Below are positions 42,701-49,210 of a DNA stretch of 64,000 nucleotides, piece after piece (position 1 is the stretch's first letter; the number at the start of each line of letters is the position of its first letter). Both the position numbers and the translations under genes were made by a program. The notes below the pieces were generated by a model that was not told the DNA's origin, did no database searches, and saw only the letters and a program-made list of their open reading frames with translations. The stretch is from Desulfocucumis sp964643075 (lineage in GTDB: Bacteria > Bacillota > Desulfotomaculia > Desulfotomaculales > Desulfocucumaceae). The stretch covers positions 1 to 64,000 of the forward strand of contig CAZXQO010000008.1 in NCBI GenBank assembly GCA_964643075.1, read 5' to 3'.

Positions 42701-42879
42701 TTGAGGTTGATGGCGGGAAAGGCAGCTTTATAATATATACGGATCAGTCCATGACTACGGAAGCGCAAGATAATGATAAATTACTTGATCCTTTGTCCGG
42801 ATATCGGGTTTTATATTTGAAAGCCATAGCTGAGAATCCATATAAAGAGGATTACTATACAATAGAAATGCTGGGTTAG
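39742..42879 (+). CDS. SLH-anchored protein with FecR domain and a jelly-roll domain
   Basis: A 1045-residue exported protein starting at GTG 39742, ten bases after AAGGAGGT. The signal peptide is about residues 8-36. Three SLH repeats (about 45-215: GLMSGYPDGSFGPGRPLTRA; AGILSGYPDGTFCPD) are N-terminal. A FecR-like domain (about 225-450) has GELVVKKGSLKVKTAAG, EIVFEDGSGIKIMENTEI and WGVAAVRGTFWSNEV. An Asn-Thr repeat and Gly/Ser linker follow (about 515-540). A MAM/choice-of-anchor-like jelly roll comes next (about 545-755), then further beta domains. FecR domains usually sense or bind an extracellular ligand; here the domain is wall-attached and no sigma factor is nearby. It forms its own transcription unit. 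Confidence 0.85.
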   Translation: MIDGRKMYCKMPVKLLLILMIAAMLLVLQAAAGYAEEKGGSQGEEKIFKDVSLTDANAPYIKFLFKKGLMSGYPDGSFGPGRPLTRAEAVIVLAKGAGIKPVTPAAATFKDAGPGHWAYGYIEAAVKAGILSGYPDGTFCPDAQLSRAETMALLIKWSKQDTSDVSLTIKDVTKTNWAYKAVCTAVDANFIALAADGNFNPDQAITRRDFARGTAMTMALSPGYNAVSLKGELVVKKGSLKVKTAAGEQTVTDRLTLQEGMQINTLPRCDAEIVFEDGSGIKIMENTEIILRKLGGVQTIRKDGMPITAIDNVDIKLNSGKIFGALASKYDSQQNKDNKEDKSKLIASTELTPELYKSLLALEQPKSSQQQLPWYKVASTKKVKVTVDMPWGVAAVRGTFWSNEVGLKELITSVLNGEMTLTTTGGQTVTISGGQMTTVDSAGGPPTPPAPMPPEVAQAWQALQDWVTQRANEIQNNQLADFEAPPGDLNNEQAPATEQLQTLVQTLTTAIDNAISNANTNTNTNTNTNPSSGGSGGSDNDDNATIADGWELTGLWRVVNNNSGIYNKAVNKYVALPPGDNTGGMLPNSPSGAGSFWYGKISDANEYAVGNYLNEQKTDDGDSSGGTSLSGHKGRLISPVFSVPTTESGMIPVVKFNSWWEIESIDPAHFDRMSVYVNVDGEESLLGSLNPLTAPYGQPSLPYTSAGFNMPASWKTYTFDLTGYEGKNIRLCFEFDTVDEEFNAFRGWLISQVEVVETDQIEIQAPMVCLDSEDKQTIRVSEASSGALIKVYYKDSDNSYVPEIDSKTEEQLASTTDDYGNAYIGGLLTGIYAVTQTVNNVESDYSGDVIVPSVVSKVYGNESIIDISYDTIKIAQGTTLSQLKNAIIIDDDIDGDNDGSFKLFSDSSKSTEIMDDNTEVAGQMLLTTIAGNPLITFDYGIYIPSNSTVVSTVYGYEDVINWINDTDKVISVNYDVDLTVGDLKQAIEVDGGKGSFIIYTDQSMTTEAQDNDKLLDPLSGYRVLYLKAIAENPYKEDYYTIEMLG
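41296..41328 (+). repeat. In-frame AATACC microsatellite
   Basis: Five tandem AATACC units (41296-41325) plus AAT encode an Asn-Thr linker in the SLH-FecR protein. The unit is six bases, so slippage would change linker length without breaking the frame. Confidence 0.85.
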
Positions 42880-42950
42880 AGGACCAGGTGGAACCAACTG
42901 GGAACCAGCTGTACGGGGTAACTAAGTTACTAAGTTATTAGTGTTAAAAG

Positions 42951-42979
42951 ATGGTAACCTTTCGGTTGCCATTTTTTTT
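42951..42979 (+). terminator. Terminator after the SLH-FecR gene
   Basis: ATGGTAACC (42951-42959) pairs with GGTTGCCAT (42964-42972) around TTTC, followed by a run of eight T. Confidence 0.88.
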
Positions 42980-43039
42980 CCGAGGTTGTAACCAATCTTT
43001 TGCCCCCTGCATATTATGGTGCCTGAAGGGGTGAGTAAT

Positions 43040-43291
43040 ATGTTTAAAATCACCGACTTGACCCGCAGGGATATTATCAACCTGGCGGACGGCTCCAAGC
43101 TGGGAGCCATCAAGGATATGCATATTGACCCGGCCACCGGCGCCATCAAGGCCTTTGTGCTGCAGGGGCCCAAAAAATTCGGGTTGCTGGGGGTTGGACG
43201 GGATCTGGTGGTGCCCTGGGAGAAGATTAAAAAAATTGGTGTTGACGCCGTGCTGGTGGAGTTGGATGCCTTCCACAATTTACATTACTGA
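43040..43291 (+). CDS. PRC-barrel protein, YlmC/YmxH family
   Basis: The start ATG 43040 follows AAGGGGTG. The 83-residue protein is one PRC-barrel domain (LTRRDIINLADGSKLGAIKD; ATGAIKAFVLQG; VVPWEKIKKIGVDAVLVEL), the layout of the YlmC/YmxH group found in spore-forming Firmicutes. Such proteins are linked to sporulation or cell division loci but have no defined reaction. It is a single gene between two terminators. Confidence 0.88.
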   Translation: MFKITDLTRRDIINLADGSKLGAIKDMHIDPATGAIKAFVLQGPKKFGLLGVGRDLVVPWEKIKKIGVDAVLVELDAFHNLHY

Positions 43292-43373
43292 TGTTTGACA
43301 GGGCAACCCTTATTTGCTAGAATTATTTTGGTTTTTAATCCATAATTTGTCCGGACTTGTTTATATCCGGGCA

Positions 43374-43399
43374 AGACCCTGAAAGAGAGGGTCTGTTTT
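43374..43399 (+). terminator. Terminator after the PRC-barrel gene
   Basis: AGACCCT (43374-43380) pairs with AGGGTCT (43388-43394) with a 7-base loop and a T-rich tail. Confidence 0.7.
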
Positions 43400-43407
43400 A
43401 TAATGGA

Positions 43408-43632
43408 TTGGGGACATTCCTTCGTGAAATTGTTCAAATGTAAGGAATTCAGGTGACACAAGAAGGTGTTTCCCCTTTCAGAAGTTGGGGACATTCCTTC
43501 GTGAAATTGATTAAAAGTGAGGAATTTAGGTGACACAAGAAGGTGTGTCCCCTTTCAGAAGTTGGGGACATTCCTTCGTGAAATTGATTAAAAGTGAGGA
43601 ATTTAGGTGACACAAGAAGGTGTGTCCCCTTT
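43408..43632. repeat. Three tandem 77-bp repeat units upstream of metK
   Basis: Units start at 43408, 43485 and 43562, exactly 77 bases apart. Units 2 and 3 are nearly identical; unit 1 differs at several places; unit 3 diverges in its last bases. Each begins TTGGGGACATTCC and ends near GGTGTGTCCCCTTTC, so the ends are inverted GGGGACA/TGTCCCC. The array fills the metK leader. There are no unique spacers, so it is not CRISPR, and I found no SAM-riboswitch core in the leader. Confidence 0.9.
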
Positions 43633-43652
43633 CCTTAGTAGGAGGGATTTTA

Positions 43653-44843
43653 TTGGGCAGGAGATTGTTTACCTCGGAGTCAGTGACTGAAGGTCATCCT
43701 GATAAAATAGCGGACCAGATTTCGGACTCAATTCTTGACGAGATTATAGGACAGGACCCCAATGCCCGGGTAGCCTGCGAGACTCTGGTCACCACCGGCC
43801 TGGTGCTGGTGGCGGGGGAAATTACCACCGGATGTTACGTGGATATTCCTAAAGTGGTACGGGAAACCATAAGGGATATAGGCTACACCAGGGCCAAATA
43901 CGGTTTTGACTGCGATACCTGCGCGGTTATGACATCTATAGACGAGCAGTCGGCGGACATTGCCCTGGGCGTGGACAAGGCCCTGGAGGCCAAGGAAGGC
44001 CAGATGTCTGACGAGGAGATATCGGCCATCGGCGCCGGGGACCAGGGTATGATGTTTGGCTACGCTTCCAACGAGACAAAAGAGTTTATGCCCCTGCCCA
44101 TAGCGCTGGCGCACCGCATGGCCCGCCGCCTGGCAGTGGTACGGAAGAACAGGGAGTTGCCTTACCTGAGGCCGGACGGCAAGGTGCAGGTGACGGTGGA
44201 GTATGAGGGGGATATACCCATCGGGCTGAATACCGTGGTGGTTTCCACCCAGCACTCTTCCAGGGTGGATTTGAAAACCATCCGGGAGGATATTATTGAA
44301 AAGGTTATCAAACCCGTGGTGCCCAAGGAGCTTCTGGAAACCTGCACCCGCTACTTTATTAATCCCACCGGCAGGTTTGTTATTGGCGGCCCCCAGGGGG
44401 ATACCGGCCTTACTGGCCGCAAAATAATTGTAGATACTTATGGCGGCATGGCCCGTCACGGAGGCGGGGCTTTTTCCGGCAAGGATCCCACCAAGGTTGA
44501 CCGTTCAGCTTGCTACGCCGCCCGCTACGTAGCCAAGAATATTGTGGCCGCTGGCCTGGCGGACCGCTGTGAGGTGCAGCTGGCCTATGCCATCGGCGTG
44601 GCCTGCCCGGTATCGGTGATGGTGGATACCTTCGGAACGGGTAAAATAAAGGATGAACTGCTGGTCAAGCTGGTAACGGAAAACTTTGATTTACGACCGG
44701 CGGGGATTATTAAGACCCTGGATTTGCGCCGGCCTATATATCGTTGCACCGCTGCCTACGGCCATTTCGGGCGCACGGATGTGGACCTGCCCTGGGAAAG
44801 GACGGATAAGGCAGAATTACTGAAAAAGCAGGCGGGAGTATAA
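43653..44843 (+). CDS. metK: S-adenosylmethionine synthetase
   Basis: The start is TTG 43653, eight bases after GGAGGG, giving 396 residues, the normal MetK length; the frame extends to 43620 but that part is repeat DNA. Motifs: RRLFTSESVTEGHPDKIADQ at the N-terminus (ATP/Met binding His and Asp), IGAGDQGMMFGYA (about 120), GGPQGDTGLTGRKIIVDTYG (about 247) and GGGAFSGKDPTKVDRSACYA. The enzyme makes SAM from ATP and methionine. The leader holds the 77-bp tandem repeats, whose effect on expression is unknown. Confidence 0.96.
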   Translation: MGRRLFTSESVTEGHPDKIADQISDSILDEIIGQDPNARVACETLVTTGLVLVAGEITTGCYVDIPKVVRETIRDIGYTRAKYGFDCDTCAVMTSIDEQSADIALGVDKALEAKEGQMSDEEISAIGAGDQGMMFGYASNETKEFMPLPIALAHRMARRLAVVRKNRELPYLRPDGKVQVTVEYEGDIPIGLNTVVVSTQHSSRVDLKTIREDIIEKVIKPVVPKELLETCTRYFINPTGRFVIGGPQGDTGLTGRKIIVDTYGGMARHGGGAFSGKDPTKVDRSACYAARYVAKNIVAAGLADRCEVQLAYAIGVACPVSVMVDTFGTGKIKDELLVKLVTENFDLRPAGIIKTLDLRRPIYRCTAAYGHFGRTDVDLPWERTDKAELLKKQAGV

Positions 44844-44870
44844 TCTAATAATTTCTTTAATTGCCGCTCT

Positions 44871-44915
44871 CACCCCCGGACCGTCTCCAACATACTATGG
44901 AAGCAACCGGGGGTG
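44871..44915 (+). promoter_or_regulatory. Hairpin that pairs the ribosome site of the 44922 gene
   Basis: CACCCCCGG (44871-44879) is complementary to CCGGGGGTG (44907-44915). The right arm is the ribosome-binding site six bases before ATG 44922. There is no T run, so a simple terminator role is less likely than control of translation. Confidence 0.55.
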
Positions 44916-44921
44916 TTGCTT

Positions 44922-45326
44922 ATGCTGGCGGTGTTATGTTTCATGCTGGGTGCCTGGTCATTGTGGGTGCTGGCAGTGGTATGCCGGGAGGACGACAGCT
45001 CCGGAAGGCAAGAAATAGTATTCCTGCTGGGTAACCATGAGGATTCGGTGGAAATTTTGCTTCGCCGGCTGGCCCGGGAAGTTCGGGTAAAACCGGTTTG
45101 CTACGTGTTGTGTGCAGACGAAAAATCAAAAGACCGCACCGGCGCCATAATAAATCTATTCTGCCGTTCCATGTCCGGCCCCGGACTGGTTCCCGCCAGG
45201 GAGAAGGGTGTAGGCAGCCCTTGCCAGAAGATTAGCCCGGTGAAAGATGACAGATGCTATTTCAATTTAAGCGATTACTGCAACAAACACGTTATTGCCC
45301 TGGCCCTATATGGAAAATTATGCTGA
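44922..45326 (+). CDS. Small membrane-anchored protein of unknown function
   Basis: The start ATG 44922 lies six bases after GGGGGTG. The 134-residue protein has an N-terminal membrane segment (MLAVLCFMLGAWSLWVLAVV) and a soluble part with EIVFLLGNHEDSVEILLRRL. It contains several Cys residues scattered through the chain but no clear metal motif. No family is recognised. Its ribosome site is the right arm of a hairpin, and a second hairpin lies between it and the GGDEF gene, so the two may form a post-transcriptionally controlled unit. Confidence 0.65.
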   Translation: MLAVLCFMLGAWSLWVLAVVCREDDSSGRQEIVFLLGNHEDSVEILLRRLAREVRVKPVCYVLCADEKSKDRTGAIINLFCRSMSGPGLVPAREKGVGSPCQKISPVKDDRCYFNLSDYCNKHVIALALYGKLC

Positions 45327-45334
45327 AAAGGAAA

Positions 45335-45372
45335 AAACCTCCCTTTGTCGAAATTTAAAGCAGGGGAGGTTT
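45335..45372 (+). promoter_or_regulatory. Hairpin that pairs the ribosome site of the GGDEF gene
   Basis: AAACCTCCC (45335-45343) pairs with GGGAGGTTT (45364-45372). The right arm contains the GGGGAGG ribosome site for ATG 45380. It could act as a terminator for the plus strand only weakly, because the T tail (45374-45378) is short. Confidence 0.6.
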
Positions 45373-45379
45373 ACTTTTT

Positions 45380-47074
45380 ATGAAATCCGAGCGGGGATTT
45401 TTACATATACTATATACCTGGCTGGTGATATTGTCCGGTTTTTGGCTGCTTTGCTATTACTTTTCGGCGGTTGACCTGGACAAGACCAGGGAGTATCTGC
45501 TGCTAATACTGCTGGGCATTCTTTCCGAATGGCTGGTTGTTTCTTTTCCCCTGGGAAGGCTTTCCGGGGGTTTTTCCATAGTTTTGGCCTGCCTGTTGAT
45601 TTATGGGCCGGAAACCAGCGCCTGGATCGGCGCCCTGGCGGCTTTAATAGCCAGGGGCGTGGCCAATCGCGGCGATCCCCTGCGCACCACCTTCTTCAAT
45701 ACTGCCCAGCAGGTGCTGGCCGTGCTGGGATCAGCCCAGATCTGTTCAGCTCTGCCACTGATTGGTTTCAGGGCGCCGCTGCCGGAGCGGATTGATTTTA
45801 CCGCGGGAGCCGGGGTGGCCGCATTTGTGCTTTTTTATTTTACCATCAACCATGCCCTTGTTTATCTTTACACTTACCCCGGAAGACCCAAACAGAGGAC
45901 GCTTCCCTGGCGGGACGCTCTGCGCTGGGACGGACTGACCTATCTGGTTACCGCTCCCTTCGGCACTATTATGGCCTTGCTGTACATGCAGCTGGGCATG
46001 GCATCGGCGGTGTTTCTTTTTGTGCCATTACTGGTAGTCCAGTTTATTCTACGCATGTACGTGCATGTGGAACTGGCCAACCGTGAGCTTCGGGCCATGT
46101 ATGAGATTTCCCGCCGTCTGAGCGGCAAGCTGGGGCCTGCGGAAATACCGGGGCTCCTGTTAAAGGAGGCCAGGCGGGCGGTTTCCTTCCACAGCGGGGT
46201 GTTATATTTGCAGTCGGAGAATCCTGGCGTCTATACCGCAGAGGCGGTTTACGGGCAGTTTGCCGGGCAGATGAAGAAAAGCACAGTTTTCGCCAGTGAA
46301 GGTTTTCAGGGCTTTGTGCTGAACAATCGTGAGCCGGAAATTATTTATGATTCCCGGGCGGACTTCAGGGTCAGGGGGGAGCCGGGCATGGCCCAGGTCT
46401 ACCGTTCCTTGCTGCTGGTGCCCCTGGTGACCGAAGCGGGCGCCATAGGTCTGCTGGTGCTGGGCGAGAAAAGGCCCATGGCTTATGACGAGCATCACCT
46501 GCAAACCCTGGCCGTGATTGTGGGCGCTCTTTCCGTGGCCCTTACCAATAATCTGCTGGAAAGAAGAATTACTTATCTGGAAAAGATTGATACCCATACT
46601 GGTTTGTATAACCGCACCTATTTTTACCGCTGCTGCCGGGATTATTATTCAGGAGGCACTACAGGAGCGGGGGGTATGGCGTTGATTATAGCGGACGTGG
46701 ATTACATGGAGCAACTTAACAGGCGTTTTGGCTACCGGGCCGGGGACAAAGTGCTTCAGAAAATGGCACAAATCATTCACGGGTTAAAACCAGAGGAAGC
46801 TTTGGCGGCACGTTTCGGCAGTGATGAATTTGCCCTGCTGCTGCCCGGGATGGAGGAGGAGGATGCTTTCAGTATGGCGGAAAGTATTCGGGAGTCGGTG
46901 GCGGCATGCCGCTTTCCGGAAGGGCTGCCGGCAAGGGTGAGGATAAGCTGCGGGGTGGCGGTTTTGCCCCTGGAGGGTGCTGGTGCCGATACACTGTTCG
47001 AGCTTTGTGAGAGCAGTCTGGACCGGGCCAAGCGTACGGGCAGGGACAGGGTGGTCTGCGGCTCCCAACTGTAG
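45380..47074 (+). CDS. Membrane GAF-GGDEF protein (putative diguanylate cyclase)
   Basis: A 564-residue protein. About 205 N-terminal residues form six or so membrane helices (MASE-like sensor; LILLGILSEWLVVSFPLGRL). A GAF-like domain follows (about 235-385), then a C-terminal GGDEF domain (about 395-564). The active-site loop is GSDEF (RFGSDEFALLLPG, about 476) instead of GGDEF; the metal-binding Asp in LIIADVDYMEQLNRRFG is present. I see no RxxD inhibitory site at the usual position. It probably makes c-di-GMP in response to a membrane or ligand signal, but the Gly-to-Ser change leaves activity uncertain. Confidence 0.87.
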   Translation: MKSERGFLHILYTWLVILSGFWLLCYYFSAVDLDKTREYLLLILLGILSEWLVVSFPLGRLSGGFSIVLACLLIYGPETSAWIGALAALIARGVANRGDPLRTTFFNTAQQVLAVLGSAQICSALPLIGFRAPLPERIDFTAGAGVAAFVLFYFTINHALVYLYTYPGRPKQRTLPWRDALRWDGLTYLVTAPFGTIMALLYMQLGMASAVFLFVPLLVVQFILRMYVHVELANRELRAMYEISRRLSGKLGPAEIPGLLLKEARRAVSFHSGVLYLQSENPGVYTAEAVYGQFAGQMKKSTVFASEGFQGFVLNNREPEIIYDSRADFRVRGEPGMAQVYRSLLLVPLVTEAGAIGLLVLGEKRPMAYDEHHLQTLAVIVGALSVALTNNLLERRITYLEKIDTHTGLYNRTYFYRCCRDYYSGGTTGAGGMALIIADVDYMEQLNRRFGYRAGDKVLQKMAQIIHGLKPEEALAARFGSDEFALLLPGMEEEDAFSMAESIRESVAACRFPEGLPARVRISCGVAVLPLEGAGADTLFELCESSLDRAKRTGRDRVVCGSQL

Positions 47075-47108
47075 GTGGTTTGACGGTTTTGAAGAGGTGG
47101 TTGGAACC

Positions 47109-47837
47109 TTGAACCTTAAAACTCTGGGGCTGGCTTTTCTGGACCTTGTTTTTCCTCCCCGGGAGGCGTGTCCTTTTTGCGGAGGCAACAGTACCGGGGC
47201 GCAGGTGTGTGCTGATTGCCGGCGCACCATGGAGGGCTATCTCCGGGAGCCCTTTTGCTCCGTGTGCGGCAGGTATTTCACCGGACCGGGGAGGCATATC
47301 TGCAAGGACTGCCGGGAGACCCCCAGACCCTTTTTGCTGGCCCGGGCGGCCGGTCCCTATGAAGGTTTATTGAAGGATGCTGTGCACGGTTTAAAGTTTC
47401 ATAATAAAAGGAGGCTGGCCCCTCATCTTGCTGCCGGAATGATTGCTGCCGCTCGTGCTGAGACCGGGTTCAGCCGCGTCAGTGCGGTGGTACCGGTGCC
47501 CATGTCCCCCGGCCGCCTGCGGGAGCGGGGATTTAACCAGGCGGATTTGCTGGCCGGGGAGGTTTCCGCTACCCTCGGGCTGCCGCTGTTGAAGGCTGTG
47601 CGAAAGATAAAAGAGACCCCGGCCCAGACCGGACTCGGCCGGCGGCAGCGGCAGAAAAACCTGCAGGGCGCCTTCGACGTACCCGATCGATCATCTGTGC
47701 ATGGCAGGGTGCTGCTGGTGGTGGATGATGTCATTACCACCGCCGGCACTCTGGAGGCTGTAGCTGGAATTCTTCTGGCAGCGGAGGCTTCCCTGGTGCT
47801 GGGGCTGGCGGCGGCATCCGGCAGGACGGGAGCATAG
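47109..47837 (+). CDS. ComF-family phosphoribosyltransferase-like protein
   Basis: The start TTG 47109 lies eight bases after GAAGAGGTGG; the frame opens upstream inside the GGDEF gene but is not used. The 242-residue protein has two N-terminal zinc-binding Cys clusters (ACPFCGG, VCADC, then FCSVCG and ICKDC) and a C-terminal PRTase domain with the PRPP loop VLLVVDDVITTAGTLEAV (about 199). In Bacillus the related ComFC helps single-stranded DNA uptake in competence. It follows the GGDEF gene closely. The long zinc part is typical of the family. Confidence 0.9.
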   Translation: MNLKTLGLAFLDLVFPPREACPFCGGNSTGAQVCADCRRTMEGYLREPFCSVCGRYFTGPGRHICKDCRETPRPFLLARAAGPYEGLLKDAVHGLKFHNKRRLAPHLAAGMIAAARAETGFSRVSAVVPVPMSPGRLRERGFNQADLLAGEVSATLGLPLLKAVRKIKETPAQTGLGRRQRQKNLQGAFDVPDRSSVHGRVLLVVDDVITTAGTLEAVAGILLAAEASLVLGLAAASGRTGA

Positions 47838-48143
47838 TTTTACATATTATTACATAAGGTAAGTGTAATATTGACAAAAATTTTACAAAAGAACAGGTTA
47901 TTAACAACTGAAACCCTTAAAAGACAGGTTACTAACAGACTTATCCACAATACCCACAGCAATATGTCCCACAATCACACTTTCAACAGGTGTTTTTTCG
48001 ACATGGCGGACCGTGCCGGGATATGCTGTCGATGGCAGGTATAGAAATACTGTCAATGGAAAGACTTGACACACCTTGTTTATTATGCTAACATACTTGT
48101 ACGGCTTCGAAGCCGTGATTTAAAATTAGGAGGAATGTGTTTA
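47838..48143 (+). other. Intergenic leader of the cold-shock gene with a DnaA-box match
   Basis: These 306 bases hold no gene. They contain a perfect DnaA-box sequence TTATCCACA at 47941-47949, a promoter at 48066-48094 and, just after it, the palindrome ACGGCTTCGAAGCCGT (48101-48116), which would be a hairpin at the start of the csp leader RNA. A single DnaA box does not make an origin; it may be chance or a DnaA-regulated promoter. Confidence 0.5.
48066..48094 (+). promoter_or_regulatory. Probable sigma-A promoter of csp
   Basis: A perfect TTGACA (48066-48071) and TAACAT (48089-48094) are spaced by 17 bases. The start codon is 50 bases downstream. Confidence 0.7.
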
Positions 48144-48341
48144 ATGCAAGGCAAGGTAAAATGGTTTAGTGCTGAAAAAGGTTACGGTTTTATTGAGAGA
48201 GAGGACGGCGGGGACGTTTTCGTACACTTCTCAGCCATCCAGGATGAAGGCTTCAAAACTTTAAACGAGGGACAGCGGGTTGAATTCGATATAGTCGACG
48301 GAGCCAGAGGTCCTCAGGCATCCAACGTTATAAAGATATAA
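48144..48341 (+). CDS. csp: Cold-shock protein
   Basis: ATG 48144 follows TAGGAGG; the open frame from 48066 is leader sequence. The 65-residue protein is a single cold-shock domain with both RNA-binding motifs (KWFSAEKGYGFI and DVFVHFSAI). It binds single-stranded nucleic acid and acts as an RNA chaperone. The leader has a palindrome near its 5' end, which fits control by RNA structure as in other csp genes. A terminator follows directly. Confidence 0.95.
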   Translation: MQGKVKWFSAEKGYGFIEREDGGDVFVHFSAIQDEGFKTLNEGQRVEFDIVDGARGPQASNVIKI

Positions 48342-48348
48342 AGCCAGC

Positions 48349-48375
48349 AACCCCAGTCCTTCGACTGGGGTTTTT
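48349..48375 (+). terminator. Terminator after csp
   Basis: A perfect 10-bp stem (48349-48358 with 48363-48372), loop CTTC, followed by T run. Confidence 0.9.
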
Positions 48376-48519
48376 CATTATAGTGAGCCGGTCAGCCTCC
48401 TTGTTTGCGGATTGCCTTTTTATCACATAATATTGTTGAAATAGTTCAAGCTTTCCTCCTGCACGGAGGATTTAGAGGAAAAATATATATACTACGGATC
48501 CGAAAGGAGTTGTTGCCCC

Positions 48520-49041
48520 ATGATGGTACAGGTACGGGGAAAAAACATGGAGGTTACCGCCGCTCTTAAGGAGTACGTGGAAAAACGTTTGGGCAAGCTG
48601 GACAAGTATCTGGATAATCTGGGCGAGGCGCAGGTAACCCTGGCAGTTGAAAGAGAAACCCACCGCATCGAGGTAACCATTCCCATTAACGGTATGATTC
48701 TCAGGGGCGAGGAATCCACCGGCGACATGTATGCCTCCATCGATCAAGTGGTGGAGAAGCTGGAAAAACAGATAGAAAAATACAAGGGAAGGCTGTTGAG
48801 ACGCTCCGGCAGGCAGGTGAGCGAAGACAGGAACGCGGCGGCTGACACCGATAACAACGAGCCCGAGGTTGTGCGCACCAAGAAATTTGCCTTCAAGCCC
48901 ATGGCGGTGGAGGAAGCGGTGCTGCAGATGAATCTGCTGGGACACAACTTCTTTGTGTTTTCCAATGCTGAAACCGAGCAGGTTAATGTAGTATATAAAC
49001 GCAAGAAAGGCAATTACGGCCTGATTGAGCCAACGTTCTAG
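48520..49041 (+). CDS. hpf: Ribosome hibernation promoting factor, long form
   Basis: ATG 48520 lies ten bases after AAGGAG. The 173-residue protein has the N-terminal S30AE/HPF domain (VQVRGKNMEVTAALKEYVEK; THRIEVTIPINGMILRGEES), a charged linker (about 95-118) and the C-terminal dimerisation domain of long HPF (VVRTKKFAFKPMAVEEAVLQ; LLGHNFFVFSNAET). Long HPF joins 70S ribosomes into inactive 100S dimers in stationary phase. Its place just before secA is conserved in Firmicutes. Confidence 0.95.
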   Translation: MMVQVRGKNMEVTAALKEYVEKRLGKLDKYLDNLGEAQVTLAVERETHRIEVTIPINGMILRGEESTGDMYASIDQVVEKLEKQIEKYKGRLLRRSGRQVSEDRNAAADTDNNEPEVVRTKKFAFKPMAVEEAVLQMNLLGHNFFVFSNAETEQVNVVYKRKKGNYGLIEPTF

Positions 49042-49047
49042 GGTAAT

Positions 49048-49087
49048 GGGGACGTTGTTTACATGTAAACATGTAAACAACGTCCCC
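49048..49087. terminator. Perfect 18-bp palindrome between hpf and secA
   Basis: GGGGACGTTGTTTACATG (49048-49065) and its exact complement (49070-49087) flank TAAA. It starts seven bases after the hpf stop. There is no T tail, and its GGGGAC ends resemble the dispersed repeat family. It may act as a terminator or be a repeat copy. Confidence 0.65.
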
Positions 49088-49210
49088 CACCTATTTATTT
49101 TAGGGCACTTGCAACATACGGGTCTTAGTGTTACAATTTTATTGTAATTTTTTAGGATGCAGGGGGATAATTTCCCCCTTTTAATTATGGGAGTTAGTAG
49201 GTGATTGTAA

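Noticed and set aside
43408..43632. CRISPR-like array
   Set aside because: Repeats are directly tandem at 77-bp period with no unique spacers and no cas genes.
43290..43650. SAM riboswitch before metK
   Set aside because: No recognisable S-box core was found; the leader is filled by tandem repeats.
47941..47949. Replication origin
   Set aside because: Only one clear DnaA box and no dnaA, dnaN or AT-rich unwinding region; not enough for an origin.
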